A DNA stretch of 64,000 nt from Enterococcus saigonensis (GCF_011397115.1 NZ_AP022822.1:563001-627000); one strand, 5' to 3'. Counted from the stretch's first letter, positions 23,569-33,362 are shown. Made by a program: numbers and translations. The notes: generated by a model from the sequence alone, not told the origin.

Positions 23569-25326
23569 TTAAGATTGCTCGAATTGTGCTTGGTAAAGTT
23601 CAGCGTAATATCCTTTTTGGGCTAATAAACTTTCGTGGCTACCTTGTTCCACAATTTCGCCTTGATCCATGACGAGAATTTTATCAGCAGCTTGAATCGT
23701 GGCTAAGCGATGAGCGATAACAAAGCTCGTTTTTCCTTTCATCATGGCTAAAAACGCTGCCTGTATTTTTTGCTCGGTGAGAGTATCAACAGAGCTAGTA
23801 GCCTCATCTAGGATTAGTAAATGAGGTTCAGAGATCATGGTACGGGCAATTGTCAATAATTGACGTTGTCCGTCTGATATTTTGATACCACTGGCTCCAA
23901 TGAAGGTATCTAATTTTTGTGGAAGACGTTGCACGTAATCATACATATAGGTTTTTTGTAAGGCTTCATAAATTACGGCGTCAGTTGCATGGGGGTTACC
24001 ATAAGTAAGGTTTTCCCGCAAGCTGGCGTCAAAAAGCCAAGTATCTTGTAATACCATTCCAAAACTTTGACGTAAACTATCGCGACTGATCTGACGAATA
24101 TCGTGGCCGTCTAAAGTAATCATTCCAGCATCAACTTCATAAAAACGCATCAATAAATTGACTAATGTTGATTTTCCAGCACCGGTTTTTCCTACAATCG
24201 CAATTGTCTCGCCAGGATTGGCCGTAAAATTGAAATCATGAATTAAGTGTTGGTCTGCTGTATAGCTAAAGTCAACATGGGAAAAGACAACTGCACCTTT
24301 AACTGTTGTTAAGGTGATGGCGTCTGGCGCATCAGGTGTTTCGATTTTTTGATCTAAAATTTCAAAGGTTCGAATTAAGCCGGCAATGGCTGTTTGAATT
24401 TGCGTCGTTATACCAGAAAGTTCAATAAAAGGTTTGGTAAATTGACTGGCATAAATGGTGAAACTAGAAATGATGCCAATTGTCACCAATTCACTTCCAT
24501 TTAAAACTAATAGTCCGCCGACAAATCCAACGGCTAAATAGGCCAAATGATCAACAAATCGGGACATGGGATTGGTTAAAGAGGAAGAGAATTGCGCCTT
24601 TTGTCCCCGTACGTTTAATTCCTGATTGATAGTTTCAAATTTTACTTGGTTTACATCTTCTTGTTGGAAAGCTTTGACGATTTTTTGATTGCCTACCATT
24701 TCTGTGACAAAGCCAGATATTTCGCCGACAATTTCTTGTTGACGTGCAAAATTAGCTTGAGATTGTGAGGCTACTAACCAACTCACAAGAAAAATGATGG
24801 GCGTTGCCACTAAAACCACGAAAGTCAGGACAACACTTAAACGCAGCATGACTACAAATGCAATTAACACGATAGAAACACCAGAAAATACTTGGTTAAA
24901 AACAGCGGCGACAGCAATTGCAATGTTATCCATATCATTGGTAAAACGACTAACGATATTTCCATGGGGCGTTTGATCATAATAACTTAATGGTAATTTA
25001 TTTAAATGTGTAAAAGCATCTTTGCGTAGTTGGCCGGCTGCAAAATAAGCAATTTTATTTGATAAGCGTTGGATGAACAACTGACTAAAAACTGTTAGTA
25101 AAACAACACTTGCAAAGAGTAACAAAATATGGTTTAAATTAGCAAAATTGACTTGTTTTTTTCCTAACATTTGATCGACTGCTTGTCCGATTTGATAGGT
25201 GATAAAAACACTTGCGCCTCCTGCGATGATGCCTAAAAAGATGGCCGCCCAAATTTCTTTTTTAAAGGATAACAAGTAAGGATTAAACCGTCTTAAAACG
25301 GACCAGTCGATTTTTTTTGACTTCAT
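23569..25326 (-). CDS. ABC exporter half-transporter, second subunit (EfrB/LmrD-like)
   Basis: A 585-residue half-transporter: an exporter-type membrane domain (about 1-310, six helices) followed by an ATPase domain. The Walker A is IVGKTGAGKST, the Q-loop is MVLQDTWLF, Walker B is LLILDEATSSVD with the catalytic Glu, and the H-loop is FVIAHRLATI. The ABC signature reads KISDGQRQ instead of LSGGQ, so it is the subunit with a degenerate signature. It overlaps the upstream ABC gene by four bases and surely forms a heterodimer with it. Multidrug or lipid export is the family role; the substrate is unknown. Confidence 0.92.
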   Translation of the reverse strand: MKSKKIDWSVLRRFNPYLLSFKKEIWAAIFLGIIAGGASVFITYQIGQAVDQMLGKKQVNFANLNHILLLFASVVLLTVFSQLFIQRLSNKIAYFAAGQLRKDAFTHLNKLPLSYYDQTPHGNIVSRFTNDMDNIAIAVAAVFNQVFSGVSIVLIAFVVMLRLSVVLTFVVLVATPIIFLVSWLVASQSQANFARQQEIVGEISGFVTEMVGNQKIVKAFQQEDVNQVKFETINQELNVRGQKAQFSSSLTNPMSRFVDHLAYLAVGFVGGLLVLNGSELVTIGIISSFTIYASQFTKPFIELSGITTQIQTAIAGLIRTFEILDQKIETPDAPDAITLTTVKGAVVFSHVDFSYTADQHLIHDFNFTANPGETIAIVGKTGAGKSTLVNLLMRFYEVDAGMITLDGHDIRQISRDSLRQSFGMVLQDTWLFDASLRENLTYGNPHATDAVIYEALQKTYMYDYVQRLPQKLDTFIGASGIKISDGQRQLLTIARTMISEPHLLILDEATSSVDTLTEQKIQAAFLAMMKGKTSFVIAHRLATIQAADKILVMDQGEIVEQGSHESLLAQKGYYAELYQAQFEQS

Positions 25327-27071
25327 AATGAGACCTCCTCTTGTGAGTGCACAATTGCTTGATATTGGGGTGAAGTAGCAAGTAATTGTTCATGAGTTCC
25401 TAAACCAACTTGTTTTCCAGCGTCTAGCACTAAAATTTGTTGCGCTTCTTGAATGGAACGGACACGTTGCGAAATAATAATAAGCGTTCCATTTAATTCT
25501 CTTTGCAAGGCTTGGCGTAATTCTAAGTCGGTTTTGTAATCTAAGGCACTCAGAGAATCGTCCAAAATCAAAATACGAGGATTCGAAATTACCGCTCGCG
25601 CAATTGTTAGGCGTTGTTTTTGCCCACCAGAAAAGTTTTTACCCCCTTCAAAAATAGGAGTTTCCAATCCCTTAGGTAAAGCTGCGACAAAATCTTTGGC
25701 TTGGGCTAATTCAAGAGCTGCCCAACATTGTGCATCTGTCGCATCTTTTTTACCCCATTGGAGATTTTCTTTAATTGTGCCACTAAATAAGACCGCAGTT
25801 TGCGGTACCATTGCAATTTCAGCACGTAATTTTGTTAGAGGCCAATTTCTTACATCCAGATTATCTACGGACACACTGCCACAGGTAACATCATAAAAGC
25901 GTGGAATGAGTTGAGATAAAGTGGACTTACCGCTTCCAGTCGGACCAATGATACCTAGAGTACTACCAGGGGCAACAGTAAAATTAATATCTTTTAACAC
26001 GAGACCAAATTGAGGAGCAAAACGAAAATCAACATTTTGAAATGCAATTGCGCCTTGGTGTTTAGCAGTTTTTATCAGACTCAATTTTTCTGTGTTTACT
26101 CTAACACGCTCAGTTGTATTTGGAATACTTGGTGTTGTTTGCAAGACTTCATTTACGCGGTTAGCAGAAGCGGCAGCACGGGTAAAAATGATAACTAAAT
26201 TGGAAACGACAATTAATGCCAGCAACATTTGATTCATATAATTTACTAAAGCTAAAATTTGCCCCTGAGCTAAATGTCCTGTATTTACTTTAAAGCCGCC
26301 TAAGTAAAAAAGAGCAAGTATGCCGATATTCATAATGAACGTTGTAGCTGGTGTTAAAAGAGCAGAAATATTTGTAACACGTTCATAAATGGTCGATAAA
26401 TCATCTGTGCGTTTGGCAAAATGATTTATTTCTGTTTTACGGCGGGAAAACGCACGAATAACGCGGACGCCACTTAAATTTTGACTCACGAGTTCGTTTA
26501 TAATATCCAATTTTTGCTGTACTTTTTGGTAGAGAGGGACCGTTGTCTTAATGATAAAAAATAAAATGAGACAAAACAACGGCAAGGTGATTAAAAAGAC
26601 GATTCCTGCTTGCCAGTCAATGGTAAAGGCCATAATAACAGCTCCGATACTTAAAAAAGGGGCTCTGACAACTAAACGAATTAACATTGCAAGTGCTAGC
26701 TGTAATTGATTGATGTCACTTGTCATGCGTGTAATTAAAGTATCTGTCCCAAAAAGATTTAATTCAGCATGCGAAAAGCTATTAATCTTTTTCATTACTT
26801 GATTTCGAAGTTCTGTCCCAAAATTCTGGGAAGCAATAGAAGCATAATATTGACAGATGATGGCACATAACAGCCCAATGATAGACATACATATCATCCA
26901 ACCAGTCATTTGCCAAACGACGTGGTGATTATTTTGGCGAATACCTTGGTCCACTAATTGGGCCATTAAAAGCGGGAGGATTAATTCAAAAACGGCTTCC
27001 AAAAACTTGAAAAAAGGTCCTAGAATAATTTGTTTGCGATATTTTTTTGCATACACCAATAATTGAAACAT
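25323..27071 (-). CDS. ABC exporter half-transporter, first subunit (EfrA/LmrC-like)
   Basis: A 582-residue half-transporter with an N-terminal six-helix domain and a C-terminal ATPase. Walker A is IIGPTGSGKST, signature NFSGGQKQRL is canonical, but Walker B is ILILDDSLSALD with Asp in place of the catalytic Glu, and the H-loop His is replaced (LIIISQRV). The asymmetry is complementary to the partner gene: one ATP site of the dimer is canonical and the other degenerate, as in TM287/288, LmrCD and EfrAB. The start is ATG 27071 with AGGAG upstream; it is the first gene of a two-gene operon. Confidence 0.92.
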   Translation of the reverse strand: MFQLLVYAKKYRKQIILGPFFKFLEAVFELILPLLMAQLVDQGIRQNNHHVVWQMTGWMICMSIIGLLCAIICQYYASIASQNFGTELRNQVMKKINSFSHAELNLFGTDTLITRMTSDINQLQLALAMLIRLVVRAPFLSIGAVIMAFTIDWQAGIVFLITLPLFCLILFFIIKTTVPLYQKVQQKLDIINELVSQNLSGVRVIRAFSRRKTEINHFAKRTDDLSTIYERVTNISALLTPATTFIMNIGILALFYLGGFKVNTGHLAQGQILALVNYMNQMLLALIVVSNLVIIFTRAAASANRVNEVLQTTPSIPNTTERVRVNTEKLSLIKTAKHQGAIAFQNVDFRFAPQFGLVLKDINFTVAPGSTLGIIGPTGSGKSTLSQLIPRFYDVTCGSVSVDNLDVRNWPLTKLRAEIAMVPQTAVLFSGTIKENLQWGKKDATDAQCWAALELAQAKDFVAALPKGLETPIFEGGKNFSGGQKQRLTIARAVISNPRILILDDSLSALDYKTDLELRQALQRELNGTLIIISQRVRSIQEAQQILVLDAGKQVGLGTHEQLLATSPQYQAIVHSQEEVSL

Positions 27072-27307
27072 TTAAAAACTCCTATCGTTTAGCGAATAGT
27101 TGCGACATAGAAAAATATAATGAACAAAACTTTCTATTACTTTTAATCGCTGCAATTTTTAGCTTACTTTTCTTATTGTAACCTAGGAAGCAAATCGAGA
27201 AAAGGCAGGCTGTTTCAGCTAGAAAAGTCACTGAAATTTGATACAATAAAGAGGACTTAGAAATTATTTGAAGAATTTGGAGCAAATTGTGCAAGGAGGA
27301 GGTAATC

Positions 27308-28078
27308 ATGCAAGAGTTTATCACAGTAGTACTCTTGTTTTTTTGTTATTCATTTGTCGGCTGGTTATGGGAAACAATTTTTTGTTCGATTAAAGCTGGA
27401 AAATTTGTTTATCGCGGGTTTTTAATGGGGCCTATTACACCAATTTATGGTTTTGGTATTTTAATGGTTTTATATTTTTTACGACCATTTCACGACAATT
27501 TGCTACTATTATATATCTTTGCAGCAGTTTTAGTGACAGTTTTAGAATATGTTACAAGTTATGGTTTAGAAAAATTATTCCATGCTTCTTGGTGGGATTA
27601 TCATGATGTTCCGCTAAATATTAACGGACGTGTAGCTATTCCAGTGTCCTTATTTTGGGGGATTGGGTGTGTGTTGATTGTGAAAGTGATTCATCCACGG
27701 GTGATGTTAGCTGTTAATTGGCTGTCAGTGCATTTTGGTTTTTATCTTCCCGTCATTTTAATTGCGATTATGATGTTTGATTTGGGCTATACCTTAGCTA
27801 ACTTGGCATCATTCCAAAGTATGACTAAAAAAATTGCTGGAGAATTAGACAAACGTAAAGAGGAATTGAAGGATAGTTTTGATGAAAAAAAAGATACTGT
27901 ACAACAGCGCTTAGAATTAACGCAGTATTTTAAAGAGCATCCAGAAGCAGAAAATGCCTTTCCACGGCTTAATTTTCACCAAAGAAGACTGTTAAAAAAC
28001 TTTAATCGTCTAAAATTGGATAATGTTAAAAGTTTAGAAAATGTACGACAATATGTTTTGAATCACAAAAAAAATTAG
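27308..28078 (+). CDS. CmpB-family membrane protein (putative ABC-transporter type IV)
   Basis: A 256-residue protein with about five hydrophobic segments in residues 1-165 and a charged cytoplasmic C-terminal tail. It matches the CmpB/'putative ABC transporter permease' family: FFCYSFVGWLWETIFCSIK, KFVYRGFLMGPITPIYGFG, LEYVTSYGLEKLFHASWWDY and LNINGRVAIPVSLFWG. ATG 27308 is chosen because AAGGAGGAGG lies at 27291-27300; the open frame upstream contains the ribosome site. Function is not established; no ATPase gene is adjacent on this strand. Confidence 0.85.
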   Translation: MQEFITVVLLFFCYSFVGWLWETIFCSIKAGKFVYRGFLMGPITPIYGFGILMVLYFLRPFHDNLLLLYIFAAVLVTVLEYVTSYGLEKLFHASWWDYHDVPLNINGRVAIPVSLFWGIGCVLIVKVIHPRVMLAVNWLSVHFGFYLPVILIAIMMFDLGYTLANLASFQSMTKKIAGELDKRKEELKDSFDEKKDTVQQRLELTQYFKEHPEAENAFPRLNFHQRRLLKNFNRLKLDNVKSLENVRQYVLNHKKN

Positions 28079-28107
28079 GCAGATATTACGAGAATATTAC
28101 AAAAAAT

Positions 28108-28147
28108 GTAAGCGGGGAGAAGCTAGTATTTTCCTCGCTTTTTTGTT
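28108..28147 (+). terminator. Terminator after the CmpB-family gene
   Basis: AAGCGGGGAGAA pairs imperfectly with TTTTCCTCGCTT, followed by six T. Confidence 0.7.
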
Positions 28148-28289
28148 GTACAAAACTTTTAATCAAGCACCAAATTATCTTCTAAGGGATAGAGGCTGTA
28201 ATAAAATGTAATCTAACTGAAATGATACATACACCTTTCCTTTGTATAATAAGTGGCGTTGGAGATTAGAAAAGAAAGGTGTGGATTTT

Positions 28290-29456
28290 GTGAAGGCAAA
28301 AAAAATGGTGACAGCACTGATAGCTGTTTTAGCTGTCAATCTTGTCAGCCCAGTATTTGCAGCAGCGGAATCATTGGACTCATTAAACGAACAAGAGTCT
28401 ACTATCACACGTCAGAGTAATCAAATCAGCGCCGAGGTACAATTGGCCTTAAACGACGTGAATGACAAATATGATCAAGTAGAAAAAACAAAAGCTAAAA
28501 TTGCTGAAAATGAAGCAAAGTTAGCTAAAGCACAAAAAGATATTGCTACAACACAACAAAATATCGAAAAACGCAAAGAAATCATGGCAGAGCGCTTAAA
28601 AGAAATTCAAGTAAACGGTGGTGCAGAACGTGATTGGTCTGTCTTATTGGACGCCAAAAATTTACAAGAATTTATCAACCGCGCGTATGGGATGACGTTA
28701 TTGCAAAATGCGCAAAAACAAAAAGTTATTGATTTAAACACTGAAAAAGAAAAATTGGAAAATTTAAAAGCTACAGCGCAAAAAACAACGGCTAGTCTAG
28801 AGGATAATAAAGCTAGCTTAGAAGCTGAAGCCACCGAATTAGATAGTAAAATTGCCAATTTAAAACAACAATTAGCTGATAATCAAAGTACATTGCAAAA
28901 AATTGCTCAAAGTAAAGAAGTCGAGACAGCTCGCTTAGCTGCTGAAAAAGCAGAAAAAGAAAAAGCTGCAAAAGAACAAGCAGCTGCAAAACAAGCCGCA
29001 AAAGAGCAAGAAGCTGCTAGAGAGCAAGCAGCAGTTAAAGAAAATGCTGCAAGTGAAGAGACAACAAACACTACTGTGAGTAAACCAACTGAGTCAAATA
29101 GTAATACTGACACTGGCACAAGCAGCAGTGAATCAAATAATGAAACAAATAATGGCGGCAGTACATCAGGTGGTAAAACCATGATGATGGAATCAACTGC
29201 TTATTCTTATGCTGAACCGGGGGCAAGTTATTTAACAGCCAGTGGAACGGACTTACGTCAAAATCCACAAGCTGTAGCAGTAGATCCAACTGTCATTCCA
29301 CTGGGAACGGTGGTTGAAGTTCAAGGTTATGGTGTCGCATTAGCTTTAGATACAGGTGGAGCCATTAAAGGCAATATCATCGACGTCCATTTTCCCACAG
29401 TTGCTCAATGTAACAAATGGGGGAGACGTCAAGTTCAAGTAACGATTCGGGGATAA
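28290..29456 (+). CDS. Secreted coiled-coil protein with C-terminal 3D domain (cell wall hydrolase type)
   Basis: A 388-residue exported protein. GTG 28290 (MKAKKMVTALIAVLAVNLVS) has GAAAGGTG about eight bases upstream, and a signal peptide is probably cut after VFA. Residues 30-230 form a PcsB/YwlC-like coiled coil, followed by an Ala/Lys/Glu-rich run and a Ser/Thr/Asn-rich linker. The C-terminus (about 295-388) is a 3D domain with the three conserved Asp, AVAVDPTVIPLGT and ALDTGGAIKGNIIDVHFP, as in lytic transglycosylase-like Rpf/YocH proteins. It is probably a peptidoglycan remodelling enzyme, similar in layout to enterococcal SalB-type proteins. Monocistronic, with a TATAAT at about 28240. 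Confidence 0.85.
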   Translation: MKAKKMVTALIAVLAVNLVSPVFAAAESLDSLNEQESTITRQSNQISAEVQLALNDVNDKYDQVEKTKAKIAENEAKLAKAQKDIATTQQNIEKRKEIMAERLKEIQVNGGAERDWSVLLDAKNLQEFINRAYGMTLLQNAQKQKVIDLNTEKEKLENLKATAQKTTASLEDNKASLEAEATELDSKIANLKQQLADNQSTLQKIAQSKEVETARLAAEKAEKEKAAKEQAAAKQAAKEQEAAREQAAVKENAASEETTNTTVSKPTESNSNTDTGTSSSESNNETNNGGSTSGGKTMMMESTAYSYAEPGASYLTASGTDLRQNPQAVAVDPTVIPLGTVVEVQGYGVALALDTGGAIKGNIIDVHFPTVAQCNKWGRRQVQVTIRG

Positions 29457-29466
29457 ATCAAGTGGG

Positions 29467-29503
29467 AAAAGTAGCATTAGTAAAGTCTAATGCTACTTTT
29501 TAT
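29467..29503 (+). terminator. Terminator after the 3D-domain gene
   Basis: AAAAGTAGCATTAG pairs perfectly with CTAATGCTACTTTT across a six-base loop, followed by T-rich sequence. Confidence 0.9.
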
Positions 29504-29981
29504 TTTATGCCCGAAAAATAAGAGGCAGTTTGAAATTTTTCTTTTACAATAAAGTTTATAATCTAAAATGGCAAAATCTATCAAGAATAGCTCTAATTTT
29601 TTTCCTGATTTCATAAGAAATTTTGCATAGTTTTGCTTTATCTTTCCCCTTATCTTGTGTGCGAGATGCGTTAAAAAAAGATAGACTTATAAAATCTGTT
29701 ATACAAAAAAGAGTTAATCTATTTGAAATTTTTATGAATCTTTCTTGAATATACAAGTATGAAAGCAGTAAAGCTTTTCGGTTTAAAAAAATAATAATTA
29801 AAGCTAATTGTTATTTTTTTAAATTCTCAAATTTTCGCTTAAAAAAAGCCACTTTCCTTTTATCGGCTAGAATTCTTTGGAAATTGAAATTGCCCTTTAA
29901 AAATACTTAACTGTAACGTATAATAGGCTAGAGATTTTGTATAAATAATTGTTATCTATAGTGAGTTAGGAGCGTGCGTAC
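29504..29981. other. AT-rich leader region of the polysaccharide locus
   Basis: About 480 bases, strongly AT-rich, with no credible gene. TATAAT near 29919 may be the -10 box of the locus promoter. A minus-strand open frame (29556-29756) has no ribosome site and is judged spurious. Confidence 0.45.
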
Positions 29982-30887
29982 ATGGGTAACCCCCTTATTA
30001 AAACGATCGCCGTCGCAGCTGTGGGAATTGGTGCAGTCGCGATTTGTTTTGTCGGTTATCGTGAAAACAACAACAAACAGTATCAGCAAAAAGTCAGCTA
30101 TGCTGAAACGGCAGTCAAAAAAGATGAAGCCTCTATTAACGAGGTAAATAGTGCAATCACAGCTCTTTATACTAGTAAAGAAAAGGTTTTTTTGAAAAGA
30201 GGCATTACTGAAGCTGAATTAACGCAGACTGGTGCAAAATTAGATGGAATCAAAGTTTCAGCCGATGATTTTGGTATCGAAGAAAACGATTTGCCTAAGA
30301 ATATGAAAAAGATTGCGAAAGAAAAAGAAGTACTAAACAAGCAAATGGCAGATGCTGAAGCAAAATTTGCGATTCAAAACAATGTGGATACTTTATTTGA
30401 AAAACCAGTGAGCAACTGGCAAAAAGCACAGAATAATGTCGTTATCAAAACGAAGTTAAAAGATACGGACGTTGGTACAATCAGAGAACGGGTTAGTTTT
30501 ATCGATGAAAGTGACTGGACAAAATTAGTAAAAGAGTACCTTTCTTACGCAGATGCTCAATTAAAGCGGGTAGCAGAGATTAATAAATCTCTTGAGAGCA
30601 TGTTAAAAGATGACAAAATCACCAATAAAGCAACCTATGAAAAGTATTTAAGTTTAGTAAATAGTATCAGCCAAGTTCGTAACAAGAATTTGAAAGAAGA
30701 ATTTACCGAAAAAGCAGACAAAATTTCAGAACAATTAGGGCTAGGTACAACGGGATATAATGATAACGCAACAAGTGACGCAGCGTCTTATTCAGATGAA
30801 GCAACGCAAGCAAACGATGCAAGTAATTATCAAAGTGAAGCAAGCGATACAGAAGCTGGAGATTCATATTCTGAAACTGGCTATTAG
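29982..30887 (+). CDS. Anchored extracellular protein heading the polysaccharide locus, unknown
   Basis: I do not recognise this 301-residue protein. One hydrophobic segment (about 7-25, IAVAAVGIGAVAICFVGYRE) anchors it with the rest outside. Residues 30-130 are predicted helical with coiled-coil character, followed by a globular-looking segment (WQKAQNNVVIKTKLKDTDVG onward) and a disordered acidic Ser/Ala/Asp/Tyr-rich tail (250-301). ATG 29982 follows GGAG. It is 14 bases before the LCP gene, so the two should be co-transcribed; a role in attaching or exporting the polysaccharide is possible but is only inferred from position. Confidence 0.7.
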   Translation: MGNPLIKTIAVAAVGIGAVAICFVGYRENNNKQYQQKVSYAETAVKKDEASINEVNSAITALYTSKEKVFLKRGITEAELTQTGAKLDGIKVSADDFGIEENDLPKNMKKIAKEKEVLNKQMADAEAKFAIQNNVDTLFEKPVSNWQKAQNNVVIKTKLKDTDVGTIRERVSFIDESDWTKLVKEYLSYADAQLKRVAEINKSLESMLKDDKITNKATYEKYLSLVNSISQVRNKNLKEEFTEKADKISEQLGLGTTGYNDNATSDAASYSDEATQANDASNYQSEASDTEAGDSYSETGY

Positions 30888-30901
30888 AAAAGGAGAAAGA
30901 T

Positions 30902-31834
30902 ATGTCTAAAGGCAAAAAGATTGTTTTAGGAATTGTAGGATTTATTGCGATTTTAACAATTGCTGCAGTGGGAATTGGTGCGAAGGTCTATATGGATTTA
31001 AGTGGTTCTGTGAAGAAAACGTATGAATCTGTAGAAAGACAATTGGATACGAAACGTAAAGAAGAACAAAAACAAGTGATTGCAGAAAAAAAACCTTTTT
31101 CTGTTTTATTACTAGGGATAGATACAGGCGACTTAGGGCGAACAGAAATCGGCCGTTCAGACACGATGATGGTAGCCGCAGTGAATCCTACTGCTAAAAA
31201 AACGTTAATTACCAGTATCGCCCGCGATACATATGTCGACATTGTCGGTAAAGGCACCAAAGATAAAATTAATCACGCTTATGCGTTTGGTGGTGCGGGG
31301 ATGTCTATGGATACAGTTGAAAAGTATTTGGATATTCCGGTAGATCACTATGTGGCTATTAATATGAAGGGCTTAAAAGAGTTGGTTGATGCTGTAGGTG
31401 GTATTACAGTAAGCAACGACCAAAAATTCACTCAAGATAGTTACACTTTTGAGTACGGCCAAATTCATCTGAATGGAGACCAAGCATTATCTTTTTCGCG
31501 GATGCGTCATGAAGATCCGCGAGGCGATTATGGACGGCAAGAACGCCAACGTAAAATTGTAACGGGTGTTGCCAAACAATTACTAACGTTTGATGGTGTA
31601 ACTCGCTATAAGGAAGTATTGGACGCTATGGAAACTAATGTCAAAACGGACATGAGTTTTGATGATATGAAAAAAATTGCAGCAGACTATCGTGGTGCTT
31701 TTGAAGAAATTCAACAAGATCAAATGCAAGGTGAAGGCTTCATGCAAGACGGTATTTCTTACCAACGGGTTAGTGAAACCGAATTAAATCGTGTTCAAAC
31801 TGAAATGAAAAAAGCACTCGATGTAAATAACTAA
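30902..31834 (+). CDS. LytR-CpsA-Psr (LCP) family glycopolymer ligase
   Basis: A 310-residue membrane-anchored enzyme of the LCP family, which transfers undecaprenyl-linked glycopolymers to peptidoglycan. After a transmembrane segment (about 8-28) the catalytic domain begins with VLLLGIDTGDLGRTEIGRSD and continues with the family Arg/Asp residues in TSIARDTYVDI, INHAYAFGGAGM, NDQKFTQDS and FSRMRHEDPRGDYGRQERQR. The start ATG has AAAGGAGA eight bases upstream. Its place before cpsC-cpsD-cpsB is the usual CpsA/EpsA position. Confidence 0.93.
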   Translation: MSKGKKIVLGIVGFIAILTIAAVGIGAKVYMDLSGSVKKTYESVERQLDTKRKEEQKQVIAEKKPFSVLLLGIDTGDLGRTEIGRSDTMMVAAVNPTAKKTLITSIARDTYVDIVGKGTKDKINHAYAFGGAGMSMDTVEKYLDIPVDHYVAINMKGLKELVDAVGGITVSNDQKFTQDSYTFEYGQIHLNGDQALSFSRMRHEDPRGDYGRQERQRKIVTGVAKQLLTFDGVTRYKEVLDAMETNVKTDMSFDDMKKIAADYRGAFEEIQQDQMQGEGFMQDGISYQRVSETELNRVQTEMKKALDVNN

Positions 31835-31850
31835 AGAAAGTGGCGGAAAA

Positions 31851-32642
31851 ATGGAAGAGACAATTAGTCTGAAACAAATTTTTGATATTTTACGAAAACA
31901 TTTAGCTTCAATTTTTATTTGCAGTTTTATTGGTTTAGCTTTAGCGGGTATTGCAACGTTTTTTATTATTACGCCAAAGTATAGCTCGCAAGCGCAGTTA
32001 ATTGTGACTTTACCACAAGGAGATGCAACGGCTAACCCTAATGATGTCAATACAAATCTACAAATGATTAATACCTATAAAGAATTGGTGACCGGCGATT
32101 TGGTTATTGATCAAGTTAAAGATCGTTTGGAATCAGAATATAATTTGGATATGACAACAGGTGAGATTAAAGGAGCACTAGAAGTCACGCAACAACAGAA
32201 TTCATTAATGTTTTCGATTAAGGCAACCGACAGTAGCGCCATTAATGCAGAACATATTGCCAATACCACTTCACAAATTTTCCAAGAAACAGCTAAAGAC
32301 GTTTTAGAAGTGAATAAAATTTCAATTATTTCAAAAGCAACGGCAAGTATGGCACCCGTATCACCAAACAACAAACTAAACTTGGCTATTGGTCTTGTTC
32401 TAGGTTTAATGATTGGCGTGGGATTATCCTTCTTATTAGAATTATTAGACCGGACGGTTAAAGATGATAAATTTGTCTCTGAGGATTTGGGATTAACCAT
32501 TTTAGGTACGGTACCGCAAATGAGTCAAAAAGAATTGGATGCTACGATTCAAAAGAAACCGCTAATTCCTTCGTTTAAGAAACCAAGTAATTCGAACAAA
32601 AAAGAAGTAAGTGCATCTCGACGCAGTCGCTCACGTGTATAA
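31851..32642 (+). CDS. cpsC: Polysaccharide co-polymerase, chain-length regulator (CpsC/Wzd)
   Basis: A 263-residue Wzz-domain membrane protein. Two transmembrane helices flank an extracellular part (about 22-42 and 175-198, the second with NLAIGLVLGLMIGVGLSFLL). Motifs are ISLKQIFDILRKHLASIF at the N-terminus and PKYSSQAQLIVTLP. In Gram-positive capsule systems CpsC activates the separate tyrosine kinase CpsD, encoded 12 bases downstream. The basic C-terminal tail after residue 225 is cytoplasmic. Confidence 0.92.
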   Translation: MEETISLKQIFDILRKHLASIFICSFIGLALAGIATFFIITPKYSSQAQLIVTLPQGDATANPNDVNTNLQMINTYKELVTGDLVIDQVKDRLESEYNLDMTTGEIKGALEVTQQQNSLMFSIKATDSSAINAEHIANTTSQIFQETAKDVLEVNKISIISKATASMAPVSPNNKLNLAIGLVLGLMIGVGLSFLLELLDRTVKDDKFVSEDLGLTILGTVPQMSQKELDATIQKKPLIPSFKKPSNSNKKEVSASRRSRSRV

Positions 32643-32654
32643 GGAGGAGTAAAA

Positions 32655-33362
32655 ATGTCAAAAAAACATACCGAACGTAAAGGCACACAAACTCATCCCG
32701 TGAGTTTGATTACATTAGTCGATCCATCTTCACCAATTTCAGAACAGTTTCGAACGATTCGAACCAACATCCAATTTGCCTCTTCTGCTGATCGTCAAAT
32801 TAGAACGATCGTGGTTACCTCTTCAGGACCCGGAGAAGGTAAATCAACAAGTTCAGCCAATTTAGCAGTTGTCTTTGCAAAATCAGGGCAACGGGTGCTG
32901 TTAGTGGATGCGGATATGCGTAACCCTACGGTGTATAAAACCTTTAATTTAAGTAATGAAGTAGGATTAAGTACCGTACTAAGCACTCAAAGAAGTGTCT
33001 TAGAAGCAGCCCAACCATCAGGAATTGAGAATTTATCCATCCTAACGAGCGGACCCAAAGCTCCAAATCCTTCTGAGTTACTCGGTTCTGCTCGAATGGA
33101 TCAAGTAATTGATGAAGCCCGCAATTTATACGATATTGTCATTTTTGATATGCCACCGGTTGTAGCAGTGACCGATGCCCAAATCATGGCATCAAAAGCG
33201 GACGGTACAGTGCTGGTTATTCGTGAAAATGTCTCTCGTAAAGAATCACTTGTGAAAGCCCGTGATTTATTAAAAATGGTGGGTGCCCGCGTATTAGGCG
33301 TTGTCTACAATGGCGCACAACATACCAAAGATCAAGGTTACTACTATTATTATGGCAGTTAA
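32655..33362 (+). CDS. cpsD: Tyrosine-protein kinase CpsD (BY-kinase)
   Basis: A 235-residue cytosolic bacterial tyrosine kinase. Walker A is SSGPGEGKSTSSANLA (about 55-70), Walker A' is VLLVDADMRNP, and Walker B is IVIFDMPPV. The C-terminus DQGYYYYYGS is the tyrosine cluster that becomes autophosphorylated. It needs CpsC as membrane activator and is dephosphorylated by the CpsB phosphatase encoded next. Together they tune polymer length and export. Confidence 0.95.
   Translation: MSKKHTERKGTQTHPVSLITLVDPSSPISEQFRTIRTNIQFASSADRQIRTIVVTSSGPGEGKSTSSANLAVVFAKSGQRVLLVDADMRNPTVYKTFNLSNEVGLSTVLSTQRSVLEAAQPSGIENLSILTSGPKAPNPSELLGSARMDQVIDEARNLYDIVIFDMPPVVAVTDAQIMASKADGTVLVIRENVSRKESLVKARDLLKMVGARVLGVVYNGAQHTKDQGYYYYYGS

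Noticed and set aside
28197..28212. TGTAAT-AAAA-TGTAAT as a WalR box before the 3D-domain cell wall gene
   Set aside because: The two half-sites repeat every 10 bases instead of the 11 needed by WalR (N5 spacer). Kept as a weak idea only.
29556..29756. Minus-strand 66-codon open frame in the polysaccharide leader region
   Set aside because: No ribosome site, no recognisable domain, and AT-rich non-coding composition.
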